Of a stretch of DNA of 64,000 nt, positions 1 through 7,407 are shown piece by piece. Source of the stretch: Weissella viridescens (GTDB lineage: Bacteria; Bacillota; Bacilli; Lactobacillales; Lactobacillaceae); the NCBI RefSeq assembly GCF_003862435.1, contig NZ_RHGY01000008.1, positions 1 through 64,000 on the forward strand, in the 5' to 3' direction. Both the position numbers and the translations under genes were made by a program. The notes below the pieces were generated by a model. That model saw only the letters and a program-made list of their open reading frames with translations. It was not told the DNA's origin and ran no database searches. How positions within the stretch are numbered: position 1 is the first letter of the stretch; each line of letters begins with the position of its first letter.

Positions 1-215
1 ATATGAAGAAAGGTTTCAAAAGCTTGATATTACTCAATTTTTCTTTTTGTTGTTTAACAGATTGTTAAACGAATTTACTAGCGAATTGACTTCGCAAATG
101 TTTGCACCAAATAAATTTGGTGACCCTACACATTTGTTTATATCGAAACGATATTCAGTTTTCAATGATCTACTTATTGTTTAGAAGAAATATTTGTTTC
201 CCTCAGACAACTTAA
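1..215 (-). other. Probable rRNA operon leader (structural gene off the left edge)
   Basis: No open reading frame is present. Read on the minus strand downstream of a promoter-like pair, the stretch contains ATTGAAAACTGAATATC (about 155-171), a string typical of rRNA leaders and 16S-23S spacers of lactic acid bacteria. Several A/T-rich inverted repeats follow. The expected next element would be the 16S rRNA gene to the left, which is not in the window. The identification rests on resemblance only. Confidence 0.42.
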
Positions 216-218
216 ACT

Positions 219-247
219 ATACTACACATGTTTGATTTGTTTGTCAA
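219..247 (-). promoter_or_regulatory. Sigma-A promoter reading left (putative rrn promoter)
   Basis: The minus strand has TTGACA at 247-242, a 17-base spacer and TAGTAT at 224-219. The perfect -35 box with optimal spacing suggests a strong promoter directed out of the left edge of the window. Confidence 0.55.
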
Positions 248-352
248 CACTAGTTTAGAAGGAATTTGAAACTCACTTCGCATTGATGTTACCAAAAAAC
301 CCAACTCAATTAATATACCCGAATCTTACGTTCAGGTCAATTGTTTTTTTAC

Positions 353-381
353 AAAAAAAACTCACACATTAAATGTGTGAG
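353..381 (-). terminator. Terminator of ltaS
   Basis: CTCACACATT and its complement form a 9-10 bp stem that ends in a run of eight T on the minus strand, 16 bases after the ltaS stop codon. Confidence 0.85.
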
Positions 382-396
382 CTTTTCATTTTAAAT

Positions 397-2517
397 TTAC
401 CGGCTACTTGCTACGGCTTCAGGAATTGTTTGTGGCTTACCACCCAATTCTGGCGCATCTGTATCGTATTCCGGAATCTTGCCGCCATTCTTTTGCATAG
501 CTGAAGTTGGCTTTTTCTTTTCCAGATCCTTCAATGACTTTAAGGTATCATTCTTCTTATAAGAATAGTCCTTAGGATCATCTTGTTTATATCCTGCTAG
601 CTTATGGAAACGTAACAAATCTCCCGTTTGGACTTGATCCGAGTACGTCAAACTATCATTAACATAGTTTTGATCACTCTCAATGATTACTTGAGCACGT
701 GGATCTTCCTTGGGGTTAATTTTTGTTCCCGTTGAAGTCACATAGTAATTCCCGCCATACTTCACGTAATTCTTTGAGACAAAGTTACCATTACGGAAAG
801 GCACAACCTGCTTATTATTCTTAGCCAATAGGTCTTGTCCAAATTGAATATTATTAGCTGTTGAGATTCCCAAAAGGTGCATCAACGTTGGCATAACATC
901 AATTTCACCACCATAGGTATGGTTAATACCACCCTTTAGACCTGGTGAATGAATAATCAATGGGACCTTTTGCCAATTAGCAAGATCATAAGGTGTCACT
1001 GAATCTTTACCTAATAGCTTAGCAATGGCCTTAGGATGGTTCTCAGAAATACCATAGTGATCCCCATACAAGACAATCACAGTATTGTCATACATCCCTG
1101 ACTTCTTCAAATAGTTTTCGAATTCACCAAAGGCTTGATCAAGATAACGTGCCGTTTGGACATATCCATCAACAGTCTTATCCCCAGTATCAGTCTTGTT
1201 GATTGAAACATTCTTCTTATCAAGATCGTATGGATAGTGGTTCGTCACTGTAATAACCTTTGAATAGAACGGTTGTGGCAACTGATCAAGGTACTGAGAC
1301 GCATCCTTAAGGAAAATCTTATCCTTCATTCCATAACCGATATTGTAATCATCTTTATTAGCACCCTTATAGAATGGCTTACTAAAGAAATAATCGTAAC
1401 CCCAGTTCTTATAGGTATTATCGCGATTCCAGAAACTAGCGACATCCCCATGGAAGGCAGCTGTCGTATATCCGCGTTGATCAAGCATGTTTGGTACTGC
1501 TTGATACGTATTTGTTGAACCATAGTTAACCATGGCTGCCCCAGAGGCAGTTCCATATAACCCGTTTTCAAGCATATTTTCTGCATCAGCCGTCTTACCT
1601 TGACCAACTTGGTTATAGAAATTATCGAATGAAATTGAGTTTTGATCGTGATAGAAACGATTAATGTTTGGCGTTACTGGTTCTCCATCGACTTTATAAT
1701 CAATCAAGAATTGTTGGAATGACTCCAGGTGGAACATGACCACGTTCTTACCCTTAACTGTCCCATAGTATTGGGCGTTAGGCATTGTGTTATTTGATTT
1801 AACGAATTTTTCGATTTTCTCAAGGTTCTTAGGAGTTGCCTGCTTTTTAACTTCAGCCGTCTTGTGCGTCTTATAGATATTATAAGCAGCATATTCGTTT
1901 AACCCCAGATACTTAACAATATAATTATTATCAAAAGTTCGCACTAACAGACCAGAACGGTCACTTTCCGAGAGTCCATACCCTACAAACATAAGGGCGA
2001 CCCCCAACAAAGTCGTCAACCCGGCAACCCAACGGCGTACCACATGACGATTTACGTGGATAAGCTTAAAGACAATCAGCAAAGTCAGAATGATAATATC
2101 TGCGAATACTAGGAAATCAGTTGGGTCAATAATCCCACCAAGGGCCTTACCCAAATTATTTCCGGCTGAACTTCCAGAATTAATAATATTCAATGATAAG
2201 AAGTCCGAGAATTCACGATAGTACAAAATATTTGAAAACAGCCAAATTGATTGCACTAAATTCATAAAGAGCATCGTCCAATACGATGCGCGTCCCTTAA
2301 AATACAACCCAATACTCAATAAAATAATTGCAGTTGGGATTGGATTAAAGAACAACAAAAATTCTTGCATCGGCCCTTTAGCCCCGAGACTAAAGTCGTG
2401 CTGATAAACCATGTATGTTTTAAGCCAAACAAAGAACACGTTTAACAGGAAAAAGCCCATGGTTGAATTAAATAGATATGCACCACCCTTTTTGGCGGTT
2501 TGTATAACACGTTCCAT
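397..2517 (-). CDS. ltaS: Lipoteichoic acid synthase LtaS
   Basis: This 706-residue polyglycerolphosphate synthase builds the lipoteichoic acid chain from phosphatidylglycerol on the outer face of the membrane. The first ~180 residues hold about five membrane segments. An extracellular sulfatase-like domain follows, with the metal ligand Glu in HLESF (about residue 265) and the nucleophile Thr in GQGKTADAEN (about residue 309). The start at 2517 is chosen because TGGAG lies 10 bases upstream and the family N-terminus begins there; the longer reading frame to 2556 adds 13 residues without support. It is the last gene of a cluster with two glycolipid glycosyltransferases and a YbhN-like membrane protein, so the cluster looks dedicated to lipoteichoic acid. 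It ends at a strong terminator. Confidence 0.93.
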   Translation of the reverse strand: MERVIQTAKKGGAYLFNSTMGFFLLNVFFVWLKTYMVYQHDFSLGAKGPMQEFLLFFNPIPTAIILLSIGLYFKGRASYWTMLFMNLVQSIWLFSNILYYREFSDFLSLNIINSGSSAGNNLGKALGGIIDPTDFLVFADIIILTLLIVFKLIHVNRHVVRRWVAGLTTLLGVALMFVGYGLSESDRSGLLVRTFDNNYIVKYLGLNEYAAYNIYKTHKTAEVKKQATPKNLEKIEKFVKSNNTMPNAQYYGTVKGKNVVMFHLESFQQFLIDYKVDGEPVTPNINRFYHDQNSISFDNFYNQVGQGKTADAENMLENGLYGTASGAAMVNYGSTNTYQAVPNMLDQRGYTTAAFHGDVASFWNRDNTYKNWGYDYFFSKPFYKGANKDDYNIGYGMKDKIFLKDASQYLDQLPQPFYSKVITVTNHYPYDLDKKNVSINKTDTGDKTVDGYVQTARYLDQAFGEFENYLKKSGMYDNTVIVLYGDHYGISENHPKAIAKLLGKDSVTPYDLANWQKVPLIIHSPGLKGGINHTYGGEIDVMPTLMHLLGISTANNIQFGQDLLAKNNKQVVPFRNGNFVSKNYVKYGGNYYVTSTGTKINPKEDPRAQVIIESDQNYVNDSLTYSDQVQTGDLLRFHKLAGYKQDDPKDYSYKKNDTLKSLKDLEKKKPTSAMQKNGGKIPEYDTDAPELGGKPQTIPEAVASSR

Positions 2518-2581
2518 GTTTACTTTGCTCCATTCAATATAAATAATACTTACCACTTTAAGGAAACTATTTTAAAAGAAC

Positions 2582-3601
2582 CTAATGCTTTGATAATTTT
2601 TTTGACGTTGCAGGTATACTGAACGCAAAAATTCCCGCAAACATACCAAAGTAGTAGGTAATCAGACGCCACAAAATCATGGCAATCACAAGTTGGGCGT
2701 GGGTTGGTAGAAATTGACTAAATAAGACTGAAAAACCAATTTCAGCACCACCAGCACCACCAGGAATTGGGAACAATGAAATCACCATCACAATTAACAC
2801 GTTTAGTGCCATCACTAAGGCAATGTTTACATGGGTTGCCCCTAATCCCAACAAGATAAAGTACGGAATGAGATAGTACACAAACAATTGCACAAACGTG
2901 ACACAGATTGCTTGAATCACAGGTTTCACATTCTTCCGCATTAAGTCACTTTCTTCGTGGAAGTTTGCAATTTTGTCTTCTAGGACAACTTGCCATTCTT
3001 GTGCCTTCTTAGGTGAAAAAGGATGTACCATTTTAATAAATAGCTTAACTAACGTATCCGTTGACTTCGGCCAGTACATAATCATCAACAGGCCAACAAT
3101 GACAAAGAGATGAATTAGGAACCCTAAAATTAAGACAACTGTCCATGCGTGAATCTTATCAATCAGGTACTGATACCCCACTAATAATGCCATCAGGAAA
3201 TTAATTACAATCATCCCCTGATAAATAATGAACTTCATTGTTAAAATCGATCCACCTCGGCCAACATCAATCCCGGATTGGGCTAACGCAACCAATTGCA
3301 TGGGTTGTCCCCCCGCAGCAAATGGTGTAATTCCATTACCAAGCTGTTCAACTAAGGGCACACGAATCGCATCGCGCCAAGTGATTTGCTCATCTGCATC
3401 GTCAACAAAAATTTTGACAACCACTGCTTCCAATAGCAGATAAACAATCATCGCCACCAACGCTAAAATCAGCCAACCCCAATGTGCACCAGCAATACTA
3501 CTAGCGAATTGAGCCCAGCTGACATCACGAAATGACCACCAAAAAATCACCCCACCTAGGGCTAACATACAAAAGAAAACGAGGACATTCTTTCTTGACA
3601 T
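2582..3601 (-). CDS. YbhN/UPF0104-family multi-pass membrane protein (possible lipid flippase)
   Basis: This is a 339-residue integral membrane protein with about eight hydrophobic segments. It belongs to the UPF0104/YbhN family (lysylphosphatidylglycerol synthase transmembrane region, the same fold as the flippase half of MprF). It has no catalytic synthase half. The conserved family stretch PIPGGAGGAEIGF is present near residue 280. Its start overlaps the stop of the upstream glycosyltransferase (TAATG), so the two are translationally coupled. Lying between the glycolipid synthases and LtaS, it could move the diglycosyl-diacylglycerol anchor across the membrane. That role is inferred from position and fold only. 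MprF-like flipping of other lipids is the alternative. Confidence 0.8.
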   Translation of the reverse strand: MSRKNVLVFFCMLALGGVIFWWSFRDVSWAQFASSIAGAHWGWLILALVAMIVYLLLEAVVVKIFVDDADEQITWRDAIRVPLVEQLGNGITPFAAGGQPMQLVALAQSGIDVGRGGSILTMKFIIYQGMIVINFLMALLVGYQYLIDKIHAWTVVLILGFLIHLFVIVGLLMIMYWPKSTDTLVKLFIKMVHPFSPKKAQEWQVVLEDKIANFHEESDLMRKNVKPVIQAICVTFVQLFVYYLIPYFILLGLGATHVNIALVMALNVLIVMVISLFPIPGGAGGAEIGFSVLFSQFLPTHAQLVIAMILWRLITYYFGMFAGIFAFSIPATSKKLSKH

Positions 3602-4623
3602 TACTTTACCTCAGCCTGTTCTGTATAAAATTTTTCCCAAATCTTGGCAACATTATCAGCAGAATAACGTTCAGAAGCTGCCAAAGCATCTGATGATAGC
3701 TTTTCACGTAATGCTGAATCAGAAGCAATGTTTTGCAACGCTTGTTGCATTCCTGCACGATCCTTGGCGGGCAAATAATATCCATCGATAATTGCTTTAT
3801 ACAAATCTAAATCACGTAAAACCGTAGGCGTGCCTGTACTAAATGCCTCTAATGCCGACATTGGGAACAGTTCTGTATAACTAGGCAACAAAAAGACGTC
3901 GGCCAAATTATAGTAACCATTCATTTCGCTGCGATCGACAATACCTGGAAACTTCAAGTTGGCTGGTGGATTGTCGACAATTTTTTTCAATTCTTCGTAA
4001 CCGGCGGTCATTGCACCAAAAGAAAAACCGCCCACCCAGACAAATTGCCATTGTGGGTTCGCTTCAGCTAATTTAATAAAATCAAACACACCTTTACGTT
4101 CTTGCACTTGTCCTACGCCTAATACCACAAAATCATCCGGCTGGTAGCCTTGCTTCTCACGTAAAGCCTCCCGCTCAGCTGTTGGCATTGGGAAAAAGGT
4201 CTCTTTTGAAACGAAGTTTGGAATGTATGTGACTTTGTCACGCTTTACACCTAGGTTGACCAATTTATCAATAAACGTTGGATTTACGACCACAAGGTGG
4301 TCCATGCGCTTATAAAAGGTCATTACATACCAGTAAAATAGCTTTTTAATTGGTCCTGGTAGACTGATTGAGTCTTCCAGTGTTTCGGGCAAAAAATGCA
4401 CGTAGCCCAACTTACGACCACGACCAGGTAGAAATGTACTCATAAAATAGGTCGGGTTAATCGTATGATAGTGGCTAATATCTGTCTTTTTATAACTATT
4501 AAATCGAAGGTCAAATTCTTTAGGGAACTTTTCCTCCAACAAATTAACAAGTTCACGGTAAGCAGAACCGACGCCTTGACCAGGAACCGTTTCTGCTGCT
4601 GAAAACATCGTAATTTTAATCAT
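3601..4623 (-). CDS. lafB: Glycolipid glycosyltransferase (LafB-type, second sugar of the lipoteichoic acid anchor)
   Basis: This 340-residue GT4-family glycosyltransferase of GT-B fold has the usual C-terminal nucleotide-sugar site, seen in PSYTELFPMSALEAF around residue 265. LafB adds a hexose to glucosyl-diacylglycerol in lactic acid bacteria and streptococci. That assignment follows from the pairing with the upstream LafA-like gene and with ltaS. The start at 4623 has AGGAG eight bases upstream and overlaps the preceding gene by 8 bases. The long upstream extension of the open frame lies inside that gene and is discarded. The exact sugar (glucose or galactose) cannot be read from the sequence. 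Confidence 0.78.
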   Translation of the reverse strand: MIKITMFSAAETVPGQGVGSAYRELVNLLEEKFPKEFDLRFNSYKKTDISHYHTINPTYFMSTFLPGRGRKLGYVHFLPETLEDSISLPGPIKKLFYWYVMTFYKRMDHLVVVNPTFIDKLVNLGVKRDKVTYIPNFVSKETFFPMPTAEREALREKQGYQPDDFVVLGVGQVQERKGVFDFIKLAEANPQWQFVWVGGFSFGAMTAGYEELKKIVDNPPANLKFPGIVDRSEMNGYYNLADVFLLPSYTELFPMSALEAFSTGTPTVLRDLDLYKAIIDGYYLPAKDRAGMQQALQNIASDSALREKLSSDALAASERYSADNVAKIWEKFYTEQAEVK

Positions 4624-5860
4624 CTTGATCTCTCCTAAACGGATGCAAAAATGAACGAACATAGGCAGCGTTATTTTTTTCTGCCGTATCATCATCATCG
4701 TCATCATGATAAATGGTTAAAGCTTCGCGATAAAAATCAATCATTCGATGACCGAACGTGCGCTCATCAATTTCATGGAGAATCGCATCACGCTCACTTG
4801 GATCACCAATAACAGTACCCGATGCTTTCGCATTTAAATAGCGAACAATCGGTTCTGCTAACTGATTAGGCTTATCAACTAAGGTCCCAATACTAGGGTC
4901 AATGACAATGCCATCCATATAGTCACTATGCATGGCAACAACCGGCGTATCAGCTGTAATTGATTCAATAAAGGTAATTCCTTGTGTTTCAGAGACTGAC
5001 GCTGAAGCAAAAACATCGCCGAGGCGGTAATAACTATATACTTCCTCATGCTTAACTTCACCCACAAAAATAACACTCTCCTGAATGCCTAAGTCGACAG
5101 TCTGCTTTTCTAGTGCTGAACGAGCAGGTCCCTCACCAACTATCACTAATTTAGCCTCAGGAATTTGTTCTAAGACTTTCGCAAAAGCGTTGATGACATC
5201 ATCAATATCCTTTTCGAAGGCCACACGTCCAATTGACATGACAATTGGGGTTTCCGGCGTAAGACCGAGTGGTTCATACAACTCCTGACTATGATCTTCG
5301 TCAGGCGCATGCGCCACGCGGACCCCCGTTGGAATAATCACAATTGGGGTTTCCACCTTATATTGTTTTAACGTGTCATATGTTTGCTTTGACGGTGATA
5401 CAATCCCCGTCATGCCATGCATGAAGTACCGGGCAATGACGGCAACGCCACCTGGCTTAATAATTTTACCATTCGCAATATAGTGCAAATAATCTTCATA
5501 ATTTGTATGAAAAGTATGTACAATTGGAATCTTCATTTGTCGGGCTACAAATTTACCAATCATCCCCAAAGAAAACTCAGTTTGGGTATGGACAATGTCA
5601 AGTTTTAAGTCTTTTGCAATTTGAAGAGCTTGGAATCCTCCGCGATAAGTCATTCGGCGATCTTTAAACCAAACAAATGGCACACTTGAAAAACGATAAA
5701 TATGCGGTTCGTTTGCTTTTTTTGAAACTTTAGGGTCGGTCGACGTGAAAATATACACCTGATGCCCTTGTGCTTCAAGTTGTTCTTTTAGGGTTTTAAT
5801 TGAAGTTGCGACCCCAGAAACTTGCGGAAAATAAGTATCCGTGAATAATCCGATATTCAT
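4616..5860 (-). CDS. lafA: 1,2-diacylglycerol 3-glucosyltransferase (LafA-type)
   Basis: This 414-residue GT4 glycosyltransferase resembles the enzymes that add glucose to diacylglycerol as the first step of the lipoteichoic acid anchor. Recognisable parts are the N-terminal TDTYFPQVSGVATSI, the nucleotide-sugar stretch SIGRVAFEKDIDDVI (about residues 210-225) and ASVSETQGITFIE with the catalytic glutamates (about residues 285-300). The start at 5860 follows AAAGGTG by seven bases. The C-terminus contains six consecutive aspartates near residue 385, encoded by a GAT/GAC triplet run, and then a basic tail. It is the first gene of the cluster that runs to ltaS. Confidence 0.82.
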   Translation of the reverse strand: MNIGLFTDTYFPQVSGVATSIKTLKEQLEAQGHQVYIFTSTDPKVSKKANEPHIYRFSSVPFVWFKDRRMTYRGGFQALQIAKDLKLDIVHTQTEFSLGMIGKFVARQMKIPIVHTFHTNYEDYLHYIANGKIIKPGGVAVIARYFMHGMTGIVSPSKQTYDTLKQYKVETPIVIIPTGVRVAHAPDEDHSQELYEPLGLTPETPIVMSIGRVAFEKDIDDVINAFAKVLEQIPEAKLVIVGEGPARSALEKQTVDLGIQESVIFVGEVKHEEVYSYYRLGDVFASASVSETQGITFIESITADTPVVAMHSDYMDGIVIDPSIGTLVDKPNQLAEPIVRYLNAKASGTVIGDPSERDAILHEIDERTFGHRMIDFYREALTIYHDDDDDDTAEKNNAAYVRSFLHPFRRDQDD

Positions 5861-5897
5861 ACACAATCACCTTTCACAAAAATTCATTCATTGTTCT

Positions 5898-5906
5898 ATT
5901 TTAACA
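5898..5906 (-). promoter_or_regulatory. Extended -10 promoter of the lafA-lafB-ltaS cluster
   Basis: The minus strand shows TGT followed by TAAAAT, an extended -10 element, about 38 bases upstream of the lafA start. No convincing -35 box is visible. Confidence 0.5.
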
Positions 5907-5946
5907 GTAAATGCCCTAAAGGTATAGTTACTCAATGCTGACCAAA

Positions 5947-5980
5947 CAAAAAAACAGCCCTAGCATCTTGCTAGAACTGC
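5947..5980 (-). terminator. Terminator of the pyr operon
   Basis: GCAGTTCTAGC pairs with GCTAGGGCTG around a five-base loop, and seven T follow on the minus strand, nine bases after the pyrE stop. Confidence 0.85.
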
Positions 5981-5988
5981 ATAAATCA

Positions 5989-6633
5989 TTAATTTGAATG
6001 CTTTTCACTCCAAGCACTTGGATCAACACGCCAATCTTGCAAAACTGCCAAATCAGCATCTGACATTTGACCTGAGGCCTTTTCAACCTCCAAAAGGGCT
6101 GAATAAGTTGTCAACGGTGCAAAGTCTGTCTTAGCAGCAGCAAAGTTCTTATCGGCAGCTGGCAATTCATAAGAGAAAATTGACAGCACCCCAGCAACTT
6201 CACTTCCTTCACGACGAACAGCATCAACGGCACCAAGGACTGATCCACCAGTTGAAATCAAATCATCAATCAAGACAACTTGATCTTGATCTGAAAGAAC
6301 CCCTTCGATTTGCTTACCAGCGCCATGATCCTTTGGCTTTGAACGAACATAAACCATTGGCAAGTCCAAAACTTCCGCTACCCACGCTGCGTGCGGAATT
6401 CCAGCAGTGGCAACGCCACCAATAACTGTCGCGTTTGGGTACTTTTCTTTAACCAATTCAGCTAATCCATTGGCAATCAATTGACGCACCTTAGGAAAAC
6501 TAATCGTCTTACGATTGTCGGTATAGATTGGGCTCTTCAAACCTGATGCCCAAGTAAAGGGATCATTTGGTTGTAACTTAACGGCTTGAATGTCTAATAA
6601 TGCTTGTGCAACTTCTTTTTTATAATTTGTCAT
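5989..6633 (-). CDS. pyrE: Orotate phosphoribosyltransferase
   Basis: This 214-residue enzyme joins orotate to PRPP to give OMP. The PRPP-binding motif VVLIDDLISTGGS lies near residue 118, and the catalytic loop lysines lie in VRSKPKDHGAGK near residue 97. Length is normal for the bacterial dimeric form. It is the last gene of the UMP operon, two bases after pyrF, so the final two enzymes OPRT and OMP decarboxylase are adjacent as in Bacillus. Confidence 0.95.
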   Translation of the reverse strand: MTNYKKEVAQALLDIQAVKLQPNDPFTWASGLKSPIYTDNRKTISFPKVRQLIANGLAELVKEKYPNATVIGGVATAGIPHAAWVAEVLDLPMVYVRSKPKDHGAGKQIEGVLSDQDQVVLIDDLISTGGSVLGAVDAVRREGSEVAGVLSIFSYELPAADKNFAAAKTDFAPLTTYSALLEVEKASGQMSDADLAVLQDWRVDPSAWSEKHSN

Positions 6634-6635
6634 GA

Positions 6636-7352
6636 TTAAGCTCCTTGTGTAAATTCCGAAACAACTTGTTGATAGGCAGCAACCGGATCGGTAGCCTGTG
6701 TAATTGAACGACCAACGACAATCCCGTCAGCCCCCATTGCCTGGGCACGCCCTGGTGTCACCACGCGACTCTGGTCACCAACTGCATCGCCAGCTAACCG
6801 AATTCCTGGCGTGATTGATAGAAAACCAGCACGGGTCGCATCGTGAATCATTTGTGATTCGAAAGCAGATGAAATCGTCCCTGCTAAACCAGCTTCGTCA
6901 GCTAATTTAGCTAGATGCGTAACAGACTCTGCCATGGATGCTTCCACTAACTGGGTGGCTTGCATTGAAGCTTCTGAAAATGATGTTAATTGGGTAATGC
7001 CAAGTAATTTAGGCGCTTGCACACCAACTGCTTGAGCCCCCTCATCCGCACCAGCAACAGCAGCTTGCATCATTTCAACCCCACCTGCTGTATGAATCGT
7101 TAGGTAGTCAATATCTAAGCGGGCTAGGTTTCGGGCAGCATGCCCAACCGTATTGGGGATATCATACAACTTCAAGTCCAAGAAAACGGTGAACCCAGCA
7201 GCTTTAACAGCTTCTACAAACGCAGGGCCTTCACGATAAAAGAGTTCCATTCCAATTTTAACAGCTGGGCGAACATCATCAGGGAATTGGTTTAAGAAAT
7301 CCCAAGCTAAAGCTTCATTCTCGAAATCAAGGGCAATAAATACGTTATTCAT
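6636..7352 (-). CDS. pyrF: Orotidine 5'-phosphate decarboxylase
   Basis: This 238-residue TIM-barrel enzyme removes CO2 from OMP to give UMP. The invariant DLKLYDIPNTV stretch (about residues 58-68) carries the catalytic Lys/Asp set, and the phosphate-binding VVGRSI is near residue 212. The start at 7352 has GGAG seven bases upstream; an upstream in-frame TTG at 7358 is not used. It follows carB after about 55 bases that hold a stable hairpin, with no separate promoter visible. Confidence 0.95.
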   Translation of the reverse strand: MNNVFIALDFENEALAWDFLNQFPDDVRPAVKIGMELFYREGPAFVEAVKAAGFTVFLDLKLYDIPNTVGHAARNLARLDIDYLTIHTAGGVEMMQAAVAGADEGAQAVGVQAPKLLGITQLTSFSEASMQATQLVEASMAESVTHLAKLADEAGLAGTISSAFESQMIHDATRAGFLSITPGIRLAGDAVGDQSRVVTPGRAQAMGADGIVVGRSITQATDPVAAYQQVVSEFTQGA

Positions 7353-7380
7353 CAGCAAGCTCCATTCTTTTGATATGTAT

Positions 7381-7396
7381 GCCGGTCGAAACCGGC
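7381..7396 (-). repeat. Intercistronic UUCG-type hairpin between carB and pyrF
   Basis: GCCGGT-TTCG-ACCGGC is a perfect six-pair stem closed by a UUCG tetraloop. No T run follows, so it is unlikely to terminate transcription. It may stabilise the upstream carAB message or mark a processing site. Confidence 0.6.
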
Positions 7397-7407
7397 GGTT
7401 TTAAGCA

